38,512 nt of DNA, taken from positions 1-38,512 of the forward strand of contig JALHMT010000053.1 of assembly GCA_022843905.1 (NCBI GenBank), given 5' to 3'. The stretch comes from Rubrivivax sp. GTDB lineage: Bacteria; Pseudomonadota; Gammaproteobacteria; Burkholderiales; Burkholderiaceae_C. This document shows positions 1 through 7,705 of this stretch, piece by piece (the first letter of the stretch is position 1; each line of letters begins with the position of its first letter). The notes beneath the pieces were generated by a model. That model ran no database searches. It saw nothing but the letters and a program-made list of their open reading frames with translations, and was not told the origin of the DNA. The translations under genes and the position numbers were made by a program.

Positions 1-39
1 GCGACTCCGGAAGCGCCGGCTGCCCCCGAGGCTCCTGCC

Positions 40-255
40 TCACGCGGCGGCCAGGCAGCGTGACACCTCGTTGTCGATGAGCCACGCCAGGATCTCGTAC
101 TCACGGGACTCCTCGGCGTAGTAGGCCTTGCACTGCGCAACGTACAGCGCCAGGCCGTCGAGCGTTCGAACGCCATCCACCGGGAAACCGGTGATGCGTT
201 CGAGCCGCTCGGCCTCCTTGCGCGTCAGCCTGATGGCATTGCCCAACCTCAGCAT
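40..255 (-). CDS. Small hypothetical protein (71 aa)
   Basis: I do not recognise this protein. It begins MLRLGNAIRLT, is highly charged, and reads like a compact soluble alpha-helical protein with many Glu, Arg and Tyr residues in its second half and no signal peptide or membrane segment. It sits alone on the minus strand at the window edge. The next minus-strand gene upstream ends at 1390, beyond the plus-strand genes at 339-1313, so it needs its own promoter, presumably in the 83-base divergent gap before the gene at 339. Codon usage is GC-rich like its neighbours. It could be a small regulator or an element-maintenance protein, but that is only a guess from size and context. Confidence 0.55.
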   Translation of the reverse strand: MLRLGNAIRLTRKEAERLERITGFPVDGVRTLDGLALYVAQCKAYYAEESREYEILAWLIDNEVSRCLAAA

Positions 256-338
256 CTTCGTCCTCTCGCGAACCTGCCTCCGTGTCTAGCACGCGAAGTG
301 CCGCCGTCAAGGGTCTCGCGAAGGCGCATCCCTAAGGA

Positions 339-611
339 ATGTCCAAGACGATGAACGTCGAAGCCCTTCAGATCATCGAACTCGACGCCGCTCGGGCGCC
401 GGCACCGATGGTCGACCACTACATCCAGCTCGTGCGCAACAGCCTCGCGGAGTGCACGGCCAACACGGCCGAGTACGCGAACGCGCTGCTGCTCAAGCTC
501 GAGCATCTGGCAAGCCACCAGCGTGTGCATGCCATCGATTCGAGCCAGACCCAGGTCTACCTGGCGCCCTGGCTCACCATCCCTTCGCCGTCCCTGCGGG
601 ACGCGGCCTGA
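339..611 (+). CDS. Hypothetical protein (90 aa)
   Basis: Unrecognised protein of up to 90 residues. An alternative ATG lies at 351 (protein starting MNVEALQIIELD). An AAGGA at 334-338 directly abuts the first ATG but is 12 bases from the second, so the 351 start is the more normal Shine-Dalgarno arrangement. The sequence is mixed alpha/beta-like, slightly acidic, with an amphipathic helix around residues 40-62 and no membrane segment. It is transcribed divergently from the gene at 40-255. A strong hairpin begins 11 bases after the stop. It belongs to the set of small accessory genes flanking the PRTRC operon, and nothing in the sequence shows its role. Confidence 0.55.
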   Translation: MSKTMNVEALQIIELDAARAPAPMVDHYIQLVRNSLAECTANTAEYANALLLKLEHLASHQRVHAIDSSQTQVYLAPWLTIPSPSLRDAA

Positions 612-621
612 TCGTCCACCT

Positions 622-694
622 GTGGGCCGTTCGATGCCTCGTGCATCGAACGCCCACCGGCGGTCTCAGCGTCGAGGCGGGGTGAGCGCCTCGA
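622..694 (+). promoter_or_regulatory. Two strong hairpins between small genes (terminator or leader)
   Basis: Bases 622-657 form a stem of 15 pairs with a single bulged base around a five-base loop; its inner arms are GTTCGATGC and GCATCGAAC. Bases 672-679 pair perfectly with 687-694 (TCGAGGCG and CGCCTCGA). No T-run follows either stem, so these are not classic Rho-independent terminators. They lie in the 239-base gap before the gene at 851. In that gene's leader CCTTC at 819-823 can also pair with GAAGG at 836-840, which is the Shine-Dalgarno. The pattern resembles the leaders upstream of 12370, 12710, 13574 and 14130. Confidence 0.55.
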
Positions 695-850
695 TCCCGA
701 ACTCCGTGCGACCGGCACGGATGCGACCTCCCCAAGGCCGCGCATCGAGCAGGTGCCAACACGCCTGCGACTTCATCAACCCGAGCGGGGCACCCTACCC
801 TCGGTCGGGGTGACGGCGCCTTCCTCGCACAACAAGAAGGGACCCGTCGT

Positions 851-1168
851 ATGGCAACTCGCAAGACGAAACACCCGCCCAAGGGCGAGCGGCGTCGCCG
901 CCTGACAATGTTCTTCAACAAGGACGCACGCAAGTCCGCGGCCGACGCGTTGAAGAAGGCGTCGTGGCTGCTCGCTGCAGCCAATGCGTACCTTGGCTTC
1001 GCCAAGGAATCGGTGGCCTACCTGGCCGTCGTCATCGTCGGCTGGTTGGTCGCGCAGACCCTGGCCGTCGTCCTCCTCAGCCTCGAGGAGGAACAGGGCT
1101 CGCAAGAGCCTGAGGAGCAGGGACATGCAAGACCTCCTGGCATCGTTGGCAAGCGCGCTCAACAATGA
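851..1168 (+). CDS. Small membrane protein with basic N-terminus (105 aa)
   Basis: The first 20 residues are strongly basic (KHPPKGERRRRL). One hydrophobic region spans about residues 36-78, able to form one long or two short membrane helices, and the tail is acidic then polar. The GAAGGG at 836-841 gives a reasonable ribosome site for the ATG at 851. The topology suggests an inner-membrane protein with a cytoplasmic basic end. The following gene at 1125 overlaps its 3' end by 44 bases, which implies translational coupling. I know no family for it. In this context it could be a small element-encoded membrane protein, but the sequence does not show a role. Confidence 0.6.
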   Translation: MATRKTKHPPKGERRRRLTMFFNKDARKSAADALKKASWLLAAANAYLGFAKESVAYLAVVIVGWLVAQTLAVVLLSLEEEQGSQEPEEQGHARPPGIVGKRAQQ

Positions 1169-1313
1169 CCCCGTCCTGGCCACCTACGCGCTCGCGTGGG
1201 TGGTCCTCGACCTGTGGGGAGCCGCTGCCCTGGCCCTCGCGTATCGCAGCCGCCTGCATGAGCGGGCCGGCCAACTCCACCCGAGGCCGCACAGTCTGTT
1301 CCCGCACCGGTAA
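1125..1313 (+). CDS. Small hydrophobic protein overlapping the previous gene (62 aa)
   Basis: The open frame extends further upstream, but the likely start is the ATG at 1125, preceded by GAGGAGCAGGG, a good Shine-Dalgarno. The protein begins MQDLLASLASALNNDP and has one hydrophobic stretch (about residues 16-41) followed by an Arg/His-rich tail. It overlaps the end of the membrane-protein gene at 851-1168 in another frame, so both are probably made from one message as a pair of small membrane proteins. No family is recognised. The gene is followed by a strong hairpin that also ends the oppositely directed operon. Confidence 0.5.
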   Translation: MQDLLASLASALNNDPVLATYALAWVVLDLWGAAALALAYRSRLHERAGQLHPRPHSLFPHR

Positions 1314-1337
1314 CGCCGCCGTTCGGCGCACCCCGAC

Positions 1338-1370
1338 ATGCCCTGCACGATCACCCGATCTGCAGGGCAT
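1338..1370. terminator. Hairpin between convergent genes, likely bidirectional terminator
   Basis: ATGCCCTGCA at 1338-1347 pairs perfectly with TGCAGGGCAT at 1361-1370. Inside, after one bulged C, GATC pairs with GATC around a four-base loop ACCC. This gives 14 base pairs in the gap where the plus-strand gene ending at 1313 and the minus-strand gene ending at 1390 converge. The flank CGTCGTCTCT is only weakly T-rich on the plus side. Position and symmetry favour a two-way terminator. Confidence 0.6.
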
Positions 1371-1389
1371 CGTCGTCTCTGCAGGTCCC

Positions 1390-1614
1390 TCAGCGCCAGT
1401 GGCGGACGAAGGGCCGCACCCGCCAGCTGATGCCGTCCGGACTGCTCGCCTCGGCCAGCAACGTCCGGCAGGCGCCCAGCTTGACGAACCGGCCTTGGCT
1501 GTCGAGCTGAAAGCCCATGAGTTGGAGCGCCTGTCTTGAGTAGCGCTTGCGCAGCATGGCGTAGGCCGTCGGGGCACGTCGCCGCCTTGGCCAGTGATCC
1601 AGCTGCAGGCTCAT
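1390..1614 (-). CDS. Hypothetical protein (74 aa)
   Basis: Unrecognised, strongly basic small protein that starts MSLQLDHWPRRRRAP. The residues RRRRAP followed by MLRKRYSRQALQLMGF and a closing WRVRPFVRHW give it many Arg and aromatic residues, consistent with a nucleic-acid-binding surface. It is the last gene of the minus-strand operon that starts with ParB, begins 16 bases after the thermonuclease-family gene ends, and is followed by the hairpin at 1338-1370. Function unknown. Confidence 0.55.
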   Translation of the reverse strand: MSLQLDHWPRRRRAPTAYAMLRKRYSRQALQLMGFQLDSQGRFVKLGACRTLLAEASSPDGISWRVRPFVRHWR

Positions 1615-1630
1615 CGTTCCTCGCTGTGCA

Positions 1631-2194
1631 TCACTGCAGCGCTTCGCCGTCCCGCTTCATCCGGCGCCACTCCCAGGGCGGCAGCGGTGCGGCGTCAGCC
1701 CACAGTCCGAGGCGGGCTTCGCGCGCGTCGGCCTCGAGGCGGAGCAACTGCGGGTCCTTGCTGTACGCCCGATAGACCCAGGCCATGCCGCGCCGAACCT
1801 GTTCTTCGCTGACGTCCAGGCCGTCCACGGTCATCGTGACGATGGGCCGCCCGTTGCGGTCGACCTCGCGCCACTCGATGTGGACCTGCTTCTTCCAGAC
1901 GAGCTGACGAAGCGACTGCTCGGCTCGCTGCCCCCAGGCCTGTCGATGTTCCGGTGCGTCGATCCTGGCCAGCCGCAACCGCAGCGGCCGGCCTTCGATG
2001 ACCGCCGTCGCCGTGTCGCCGTCCGACACCGCCGTGATCACGACGTCGGCCGCGTGGCCGAGCTGGGCGGCCCTGGCTTCCACACCGGTCAAGGTCTCTC
2101 CGGGCCCTTGCGCCTGGGCTGCCACCTGCAGCGCGGCACAGGCGAGCACCGCGGCCACCGCCCTCGTCCCCGACCCCTTTGACAACACCTTCAC
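1631..2194 (-). CDS. Exported thermonuclease-family (SNc) protein
   Basis: Staphylococcal-nuclease-like domain at about residues 50-172 of 187. The active-site pattern of the family is complete: Arg74 and Glu82 in RLARIDAPE, with Asp79 as metal ligand, and Arg116 in DRNGRP, matching Arg35, Asp40, Glu43 and Arg87 of the staphylococcal enzyme. I chose the GTG at 2194, not the longer frame to 2293, because GGGGAG lies five bases upstream and the resulting N-terminus (basic, then AVAAVLACAALQVAAQAQG) is a good signal peptide. It is therefore probably periplasmic and cleaves DNA or RNA by Ca-dependent hydrolysis. The preceding gene ends 10 bases upstream. Such nucleases are common on conjugative elements. 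Confidence 0.85.
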   Translation of the reverse strand: MKVLSKGSGTRAVAAVLACAALQVAAQAQGPGETLTGVEARAAQLGHAADVVITAVSDGDTATAVIEGRPLRLRLARIDAPEHRQAWGQRAEQSLRQLVWKKQVHIEWREVDRNGRPIVTMTVDGLDVSEEQVRRGMAWVYRAYSKDPQLLRLEADAREARLGLWADAAPLPPWEWRRMKRDGEALQ

Positions 2195-2204
2195 CGCTGC
2201 TCCC

Positions 2205-2432
2205 CTACTTGCGCCGGCGGCCCTTGGCGCGTTCCACCCGCTGCAACTGGAGCCGCTGCCGCACCGCGGCCGTGTAGCACCATGCCACATCAAGCGTCTC
2301 GGTACTTCGCAGCCCCTTGGCCCGCAGTTCGATCACTCCGCCGACCACGGTCACGATCACCGCGCGCGGGCCCTTGTCTCGCACCACCGCGCTGGTCTCG
2401 CGCGTCACGGGCCGAAGCGACTTGGTCACCAT
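2205..2432 (-). CDS. Hypothetical basic protein (75 aa)
   Basis: Unrecognised. The core is beta-rich (RAVIVTVVGGVIELRAKGLR), which looks like a small beta-barrel or sandwich, and the C-terminus ends in a cluster of Arg and Lys (RAKGRRRK). The ATG at 2432 is followed at once by a GTG at 2429 that could also serve. It lies in the minus-strand operon, 10 bases before the thermonuclease-like gene, so co-translation is likely. A nucleic-acid-binding role is possible but unsupported beyond charge. Confidence 0.55.
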   Translation of the reverse strand: MVTKSLRPVTRETSAVVRDKGPRAVIVTVVGGVIELRAKGLRSTETLDVAWCYTAAVRQRLQLQRVERAKGRRRK

Positions 2433-2493
2433 GGTGCACCCGCAGTCGTCTTGAGGATTCCGGCGTTCAACGTCGTGTTCTCCTTGCCTGTGG

Positions 2494-2787
2494 TCAGGAT
2501 CGCATCGCGTGCTGCGCCTTCAACCCCTGCCCGCCGGACGGCATCCTTCGCAGATCTGCCGCGAGGTACGCATCCGGCATGTCATCCGCATTGGCCTCCA
2601 GATGCCCGGGGCAACACCGGTCCCGGGCTGCGAGCTGCGCGAGCACGGGCAGCAGCATTCCCAGCGCGCTGGACAGTGGCTGTGCGTCTTGCTCGGCGAG
2701 CCAGCCGCATCCTTCGACCGCCGGCAGGATGGAGCCGCCTTGCCGCGACCAGCGCACGCACGTCTCGCACTGACCTTGCCGGCTCAT
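2494..2787 (-). CDS. Small Cys-containing hypothetical protein (97 aa)
   Basis: The start ATG at 2787 overlaps the stop of the preceding gene as ATGA, which fixes it; the frame extends further upstream but that part is shadow. The protein opens MSRQGQCETCVRW, with a CxxC pair at residues 7 and 10, and has further Cys residues near 37 and 67-68, so a small metal-binding (zinc-ribbon-like) fold is possible. The rest is helical and hydrophobic-polar (LGMLLPVLAQLAARDRCC). I recognise no family. It is translationally coupled to the 154-residue protein upstream in the minus-strand operon. Confidence 0.55.
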   Translation of the reverse strand: MSRQGQCETCVRWSRQGGSILPAVEGCGWLAEQDAQPLSSALGMLLPVLAQLAARDRCCPGHLEANADDMPDAYLAADLRRMPSGGQGLKAQHAMRS

Positions 2788-3251
2788 CCCTCGACCCCCG
2801 CCCACTCGCCCTTGCCCACCGCCTCGGCCCGCTGAAGCATCGCGTGCCCCATCGCGCCGGTCGCCGCAATGAACGCTTCGCGACTGCGATGCCGAACACC
2901 GCGATCCGCGCCGCATAGCGGTCGATGCGACAGGCCGCATCCATCACCAAGACCGCACACGAGATCGAACGCCCCCGATCCGTCCAGCTCGACGATCTGC
3001 GTGTCAGCCAACGCGATGCCGAAGCCGCCGATCAGGTAGCGATGTGCGGCCGGCGCCAGCTGGTCGACGGCGTTGGTCACGCTGGCACCCGGGTTGCGGC
3101 CCCAGCGCTCCATGTCCACCAGCAGCAGCCTCGCCAGACCGGCCCGCTCGAGCACACCGGCCACCGCCAGCACACCGTCCTGCTGTCGAACGGGTGGCAC
3201 ATTGGGACTGGCGCAGAACAGGCGGAGGTGGCGGATCAGTGCTTGCGACAT
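2784..3251 (-). CDS. Hypothetical protein (154 aa)
   Basis: Start placed at 3251 (MSQALIRHLRLF), because GAAGGA is seven bases upstream; the open frame runs back to 3296. The protein is alpha/beta in character with hydrophobic strands (LARLLLVDMERWG, YLIGGFGIALAD), a Gly/Cys-rich middle (VCGLGDGCGLSHRPLCGADRG) and a helical end. I do not recognise it. It follows the helicase gene by 59 bases and overlaps the next gene by four, so it belongs to the same minus-strand operon. Several Cys and His residues between about 103 and 120 could bind a metal. Confidence 0.55.
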   Translation of the reverse strand: MSQALIRHLRLFCASPNVPPVRQQDGVLAVAGVLERAGLARLLLVDMERWGRNPGASVTNAVDQLAPAAHRYLIGGFGIALADTQIVELDGSGAFDLVCGLGDGCGLSHRPLCGADRGVRHRSREAFIAATGAMGHAMLQRAEAVGKGEWAGVEG

Positions 3252-3310
3252 CGACGGTCCTTCGGGGTCTCGAAGACCATCATCCGAGCCACGCAAGACG
3301 CTTCAAGGGA

Positions 3311-4756
3311 TCAACGCGGGCGCAGGCGCCGATAGCTCAGCCACTCGTCGAACGACTCGCACAGCCGAACAGACGCCTTCGCGCGGGTCAGGGCGACGTA
3401 CAGCAGATTCACGTCCGCCTGATCCACCTCGTCGGCCGTCAGCTCCCTGCCGTCCTCGAAGAACCGCATGAAATCGTCGGCCAGCCAGACCTGGTCGAAC
3501 TCCAGGCCCTTCGCCTTGTGCGCTGTCGAGAAGAACAAGCCGTCGAAGTCGCTCCAGGCGGCCTTGTCGAGCGCCACGTGCCGGGACCTGATCTGCTCCA
3601 CCAGTGCCGGCACGCGCCCGCCGTAGTCCTCGACCACGCGCACCAGGTGCCTGAGCTCAGGGTCGGCGGCATCCTCTGCGAGTTGCTGCAGGTCCTCGAA
3701 GCTGCCGAAGCTGCGCAGGTAGGGGTCGCGGACAAGCCCGCCACTGCCCGCCCACAGGTGGTAGGCGTCGAGCAGCTTCTCCATCCGGTAGCCCTCGGGC
3801 CCGCCCACGAAGTGGTAGCGCCGATTGCTCGACAGGAACGAGATGGCTTCCTCGAACACGACCGCGTTCGTCCTGGCCAGCACCGCGAAGGAGCGCTTCG
3901 TGTCCACCGACAAGCGCGTGGCCGCCCGGCCGGCCCCGACGATGCGCAGCGTGTTGTCGAGCTTGAAGTGGCCCAGCAGGGCGTTCGCCACCTGCGCGAG
4001 ACCCTCCCCGAAGCGGAAGCTGCGCGTGAGCTGCAGCCGCTGATCCGCCTCGTGAACCCCCAGGGCATTGGCCGACCCGCGGAAGGCGAAGATCTGCTGC
4101 GCCGAGTCGCCCACCAGCACCAGCCCGCCGCCCTGGCGCCGCACGATGTCGTAGGTGCACAGGTTGAGGTCCTGGGCCTCGTCCACGGCCACCAGATCCT
4201 GGCCTCGCAACGTCGGCTCGTCCATCTGGAAGAGCTTGAGGTACCCGTCATGGGGCAGGCGAAGCTCGCCACCATCGGTCCGGCACATCCGTCCCCAGGT
4301 CGCCCTGGCAACCTCGACAACGTTTCCCGGATCGGCCAGGCGCTCGGCGATGTCGGCCGGCACGTGCGAGGCATCGATCTGCGCGTCCAGCGAGCCGCAC
4401 CAGTTCTGGATCGCCTGCAAGGCAGCGGTGGCCACCAATGGCCCGCATCGGAACGTCCGCGCCACCGAAGACGCGTAGGTCTTGCCCACCCGCTGCGGCG
4501 CCTCGCTGCCGAAGAACTCGACCGCCTTGCGCCAAGCGATGGAGTGGGTGGTGCGGCACGTGACGTTCGGCGGCATGCGCGCCGCGGCTTCCAACTGGAT
4601 CGACTTGTTGAAGGCGAGATAGAGGATGCGGCTGCGCGGACGCGCGCCGGCGTACAGGCCGAGCGTCGTCGTCTTTGCCGTACCGGCCCCAGCCTCCACG
4701 ACCAGCGACCGCGCATCGCTGGCGACGATGCGCTGCTGTTCCTCGGTCGGCTGCAT
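3311..4756 (-). CDS. UvrD/Rep-type (FBH1-like) superfamily 1 DNA helicase
   Basis: Superfamily 1A helicase of 481 residues, shorter than UvrD or Rep (about 670-720) and closer in layout to FBH1-like element-borne helicases. Motif I is AGAGTAKT at 22-29, with Ala where the usual Gly precedes the Lys. Motif II is VDEAQD at 191-196, motif III GDSAQQIFAFRGS at 216-228, motif IV around LTRSFRF at 243-249, motif V STAHKAKGLEF, and motif VI LLYVALTRAKA near the end. All motifs are in order, so it should be an ATP-driven 3'-5' DNA translocase. The gene starts 18 bases after the small membrane protein in the PRTRC-led operon. A role in element replication or recombination is likely by context. Confidence 0.85.
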   Translation of the reverse strand: MQPTEEQQRIVASDARSLVVEAGAGTAKTTTLGLYAGARPRSRILYLAFNKSIQLEAAARMPPNVTCRTTHSIAWRKAVEFFGSEAPQRVGKTYASSVARTFRCGPLVATAALQAIQNWCGSLDAQIDASHVPADIAERLADPGNVVEVARATWGRMCRTDGGELRLPHDGYLKLFQMDEPTLRGQDLVAVDEAQDLNLCTYDIVRRQGGGLVLVGDSAQQIFAFRGSANALGVHEADQRLQLTRSFRFGEGLAQVANALLGHFKLDNTLRIVGAGRAATRLSVDTKRSFAVLARTNAVVFEEAISFLSSNRRYHFVGGPEGYRMEKLLDAYHLWAGSGGLVRDPYLRSFGSFEDLQQLAEDAADPELRHLVRVVEDYGGRVPALVEQIRSRHVALDKAAWSDFDGLFFSTAHKAKGLEFDQVWLADDFMRFFEDGRELTADEVDQADVNLLYVALTRAKASVRLCESFDEWLSYRRLRPR

Positions 4757-4774
4757 CGGCGTTTCAGCCGCTCG

Positions 4775-5053
4775 CTACCAGGCGGTTCGCCTGTTCACGA
4801 ACAGCGTCCGCATATGGCCCTGGTCCACCTGCGCCCAGGCACGGAACGACCACGCGCACACGGCGATATTGGTCGCATACATCCCAATGCTCCACCACAG
4901 GCCAACCCGCGCGCTCAACCCGATCAGCACGATGTTGGCGACGATCCAGATCACGAAGCCTGCCCGACGCTTGCGGGCCACCTGGACCTGCCCGAGCAGC
5001 GTGAGGATCCAGCCAAGCACCTGGAGTGCGCTGACCAACTGACCTTCCACCAT
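4775..5053 (-). CDS. Small multi-pass membrane protein, PnuC/SWEET-like topology (92 aa)
   Basis: The start is ATG 5053 (MVEGQLVSALQVLGW), with AAAGGGA six bases upstream; the frame reaches 5077. Three hydrophobic helices are visible at about residues 8-24, 31-48 and 50-70, separated by a short RKRR loop. The pattern of helix one ending in Gly-Gln, then Arg/Lys, then a helix with Trp-Ile-Val-Ala-Asn, resembles small three-helix half-transporters of the PnuC or SemiSWEET kind, which act as dimers or larger assemblies. I see no substrate-specific residues. It lies between ThiF and the helicase, with 198 bases separating it from ThiF. Confidence 0.6.
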   Translation of the reverse strand: MVEGQLVSALQVLGWILTLLGQVQVARKRRAGFVIWIVANIVLIGLSARVGLWWSIGMYATNIAVCAWSFRAWAQVDQGHMRTLFVNRRTAW

Positions 5054-5251
5054 GACGATCCCTTTCGTCGATTGCATGGGTTCATTCTTGGCCGGCGCTC
5101 GACGCCTTCAAGGGCTGGCCTGCGCAGCCCGATTGCCTGCAAACGATTGAGCCGACACGGCCTTGTCATGCTGCCGGGTTCGCGTCGTTCGCGCCACCCG
5201 AAAGGCGGCACGCAGCACCCCCGTTTTGCGGCCGCCGCAGCGCCCGGCGAG

Positions 5252-6058
5252 CTACTCCGCCTGACGGCCGCGGGGCTTGCGTCGTCGAATGCCGAAGCGC
5301 TTCCACACCGCCGGGTTCACGTCGATGGGGCCTGAGCGCTTGGACGACAGGTTGACCAGCACACCGTGCTGCCTGATCGGCCCCTGGAACAACTCGTAGA
5401 GCAACTGCGATGCCCACCGCACCGCCATGTCGTTGACGAACAGACCTTGGGACTGCAACGAGATTCGCATCGAACAGGACGGTGCGTCGTCCTCCTGCTG
5501 CTCCTCCAGCAGTTGCGGGAACAGTTCGGTGACACAAGGCAACCGTTCCCACTCCTGCAGTTCGGGCAGCGGATAGGGCTTGGGCTGACCCAGCACCACC
5601 TGTGCCCCGCTCTCGGTGTTGCCGAGGTCGAGCCAGTAGGTGGCACGCGATCCGCGTTGGAACAGGTTCCTGTGCAGGTCACGCCGAGAGCGCGCCGAGT
5701 CCACGCAGCTGATGACGATGCTCGGACCGCCTCCGTGGTCGGTGGCCGGCGATGCGTCGTAGTGCCGCGGCACGGCGTCCCAGTCGAGGCCGAAGTAGTG
5801 GTTCAGCCGGTGAATCGTCACCACTGCCTTGTGCAGCCCCACGTCGGCCGGGCTGTAGATCTGCCGTCCGACGTTGGACTCGCTCACCCGGTCGCCATCG
5901 AACGCCGTGACATGCAGGCCGTAGGGGTGGCCGAGCGCCCGCATCGCGATGTCCAGGCGAGCCAGACAGTTGGCCATCTGCGCACCGTTGCCCCCGACGC
6001 CCACCAGGTGGACCTTCACCCGCTGGCTCAGCAGGCTTCGGCCGATGCAGTGTTCCAT
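5252..6058 (-). CDS. PRTRC system ThiF-family (E1-like) protein
   Basis: ThiF/MoeB/E1 superfamily adenylyltransferase, 268 residues. The nucleotide loop is GVGGNGAQ at 20-27. Asp54 and Asp56 lie in FDGD, Asn62 and Arg65 in SNVGRQ, Lys77 in the GLHKA turn, and Asp120 in CVDSARSRRD, so the adenylation site is complete. Cys195 in PSCSMR sits where the catalytic Cys lies in ThiF and MoeB. In E1 enzymes this site adenylates the C-terminal Gly of a ubiquitin-like protein and passes it to Cys. Its likely partner here is PRTRC C (ends in Gly) and the acceptor PRTRC B. The gene starts 48 bases after protein A. A weak GAGAGGAT lies upstream. Confidence 0.9.
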   Translation of the reverse strand: MEHCIGRSLLSQRVKVHLVGVGGNGAQMANCLARLDIAMRALGHPYGLHVTAFDGDRVSESNVGRQIYSPADVGLHKAVVTIHRLNHYFGLDWDAVPRHYDASPATDHGGGPSIVISCVDSARSRRDLHRNLFQRGSRATYWLDLGNTESGAQVVLGQPKPYPLPELQEWERLPCVTELFPQLLEEQQEDDAPSCSMRISLQSQGLFVNDMAVRWASQLLYELFQGPIRQHGVLVNLSSKRSGPIDVNPAVWKRFGIRRRKPRGRQAE

Positions 6059-6106
6059 GTCGATTCCGATCCTCTCCCGAAGATGATCGTGGACCAGGCG
6101 TCCGCT

Positions 6107-6895
6107 TCAACCCCGGCGCGCGCGCCATCGGCAAGCTCGTCGGCGGTGGCCGCTCTGCAACGGGCCGCCGTGCACAATGAGGGGCGCATTCGATCCGCCT
6201 TGCTTGTCCTCCCTGGGCAAGGCGGATGCGTCTTCGGCGCCTCGGCGTTCAGCGTCGAGGCGCCTCTCCTGTGCCGGCAGTGCGCCGTCCGGCTCGACGG
6301 CCCACGGATGAGGCAATTCCCGGAACAGGCCATTCAGCGCGAGCCGGAACCTCCCGGTGGGTCGCTCACGGTCCAGGTTGCCGAAGACACCGCAGACCCG
6401 CACGCCCTGGTCATCCCGATCGTCTTCGCCCGACCAGAACGCACCCAGCCTCCCGTGTGAGTGAAGGTCGATTGCGACAAGCTCGTCTGCGGCCAATTCT
6501 TCGATCCGGTATCTCACGTGACCGGGCCCGACCTCGATGGCCTCATGCGTGGCGAGGCGCAAAGCACCGCTGCGCGCGTCGTAGACCAGCGCGCCCGCCG
6601 CCTCGTTGGGCATCGTCCTGCGCGCGGCGGCAATGAACCGCTCCAGCAATCCCAAGGGAACGACGCCGAAGGCGAACGTGATGGCCTCGGCCGCCGCCCC
6701 GTATGGCAGGTGCATGCCGACCTCCGCGACTCGTGTCGTGCAATCGAGCCAGGGCGTCTTGATCTGCACGAACAGGCCGTTTCGGGCGAGCAGCATGCGC
6801 TGGCCGCTCGAGTGCGGCTCCAGCGCGCCGAATCGGGGCACGGCAACCACAGGGCAACTGACCCCGATGGCCGCGTCGCGCGGGTCAGCCGTCAT
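6107..6895 (-). CDS. PRTRC system protein A (JAB/JAMM metalloprotease)
   Basis: Prok-JAB domain protein, 262 residues. The zinc-protease motif is intact: Glu98 in MPNEAAG, then His145-x-His147, seven residues, Ser155, two residues, Asp158 (HSHGRLGAFWSGED). JAMM enzymes of this type remove ubiquitin-like modifiers or trim their tails. Start chosen at ATG 6895, which overlaps the end of protein B by 11 bases; the longer frame upstream is the shadow of B. The first 70 residues form a separate N-terminal region, and the last 50 are Arg/Gly-rich and probably disordered. It lies between the E2-like protein B and the E1-like ThiF, which supports a shared conjugation and removal pathway. Confidence 0.9.
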   Translation of the reverse strand: MTADPRDAAIGVSCPVVAVPRFGALEPHSSGQRMLLARNGLFVQIKTPWLDCTTRVAEVGMHLPYGAAAEAITFAFGVVPLGLLERFIAAARRTMPNEAAGALVYDARSGALRLATHEAIEVGPGHVRYRIEELAADELVAIDLHSHGRLGAFWSGEDDRDDQGVRVCGVFGNLDRERPTGRFRLALNGLFRELPHPWAVEPDGALPAQERRLDAERRGAEDASALPREDKQGGSNAPLIVHGGPLQSGHRRRACRWRARRG

Positions 6896-7640
6896 GCTTG
6901 GCTCCGCGGGACTGCAAGGCCTCGCCCAGGGTGCGGTCGAGGTCGACCAGCGTCCGCTCCGGAAACACGACATGCTTGCCGTCGAGCATGTCGCGCCAGA
7001 ACCGGTAGGCCCCGCCACGGTAGCGCACAAGGTTGCTGTGCACGTTGGGATGCGTGAACCAGCTGTCGAAGAACGCGCTGGTCCATTCGTCGAGCTTCTC
7101 GGCCGTCGCGCGCTCCGGCAGGTCCACGTTGCCGACGCAAATCTGGCCGCTCTCCCAGACGTTGAAATACGGCGCACGGAACAACCTCGTGCTGTCCTTC
7201 GGCCGCGCCGCCCCTTTGACCGCCCAGACAAACCACTTGCGCGCGGTCGTCACGCAGAACACCAGACCTGGATGGCTGACGACCTCGGAGCGTTCGCCGG
7301 CGATGAGTTGGTCTTCGGGGCACCGGAACCAGATTCGTCGCATGCCCGGAGGCACCCACCACGCGATCGCAGCCGAATCCTGGAAGATCAACCTGTCCGG
7401 GATGAAGCCGCCGTCCTGCCGCTTCATCAAGCTGCGGGCCAGGCGCAGCACTGCGAACGCCGTCATCGGGCGTCCGGGCAAGATCGTCGCCCCTCCGCCC
7501 TGGTTCGCGGAGACGTCGTGCACGGTTGCGAAACTTCCACCGCCCTTGCTCGCGTAGACCAGGATCGCCCGCCGCAGATGCATCTCAGCGGGGCCTTCCT
7601 CAGCCACGCTGAACTTCACCTCATGCTGATGCTCGCTCAT
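6885..7640 (-). CDS. PRTRC system protein B (E2-like)
   Basis: Protein of 251 residues of the PRTRC B family, which protein-family work places among bacterial E2-like (UBC-fold) proteins. The key visible signature is APYFNVWESGQICVGNVDLP at 156-175: Asn160, Gly165 and Cys168 line up with the classic E2 active-site stretch, where ubiquitin is held as a thioester on Cys. A helical C-terminal part follows (EKLDEWTSAFFDSWFTHP). The likely role is to accept the activated ubiquitin-like protein C from ThiF and hand it to a target. It begins 65 bases after the 82-residue protein and overlaps protein A. Assignment to PRTRC B is firm; transferase activity is inferred. Confidence 0.88.
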   Translation of the reverse strand: MSEHQHEVKFSVAEEGPAEMHLRRAILVYASKGGGSFATVHDVSANQGGGATILPGRPMTAFAVLRLARSLMKRQDGGFIPDRLIFQDSAAIAWWVPPGMRRIWFRCPEDQLIAGERSEVVSHPGLVFCVTTARKWFVWAVKGAARPKDSTRLFRAPYFNVWESGQICVGNVDLPERATAEKLDEWTSAFFDSWFTHPNVHSNLVRYRGGAYRFWRDMLDGKHVVFPERTLVDLDRTLGEALQSRGAKHDG

Positions 7641-7705
7641 TGGAATTCCTTCCCTTCGTCAAACCCCGCAACCCATTTGCCGGCGACCGGACCGTGCCGC
7701 TTTAG

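Noticed and set aside
3044..5335. A 763-codon plus-strand open frame opposite the helicase and ThiF genes
   Set aside because: It is the antisense shadow of well-supported minus-strand genes with catalytic motifs; its Arg/Pro/His-rich composition is typical of such shadows in GC-rich DNA.
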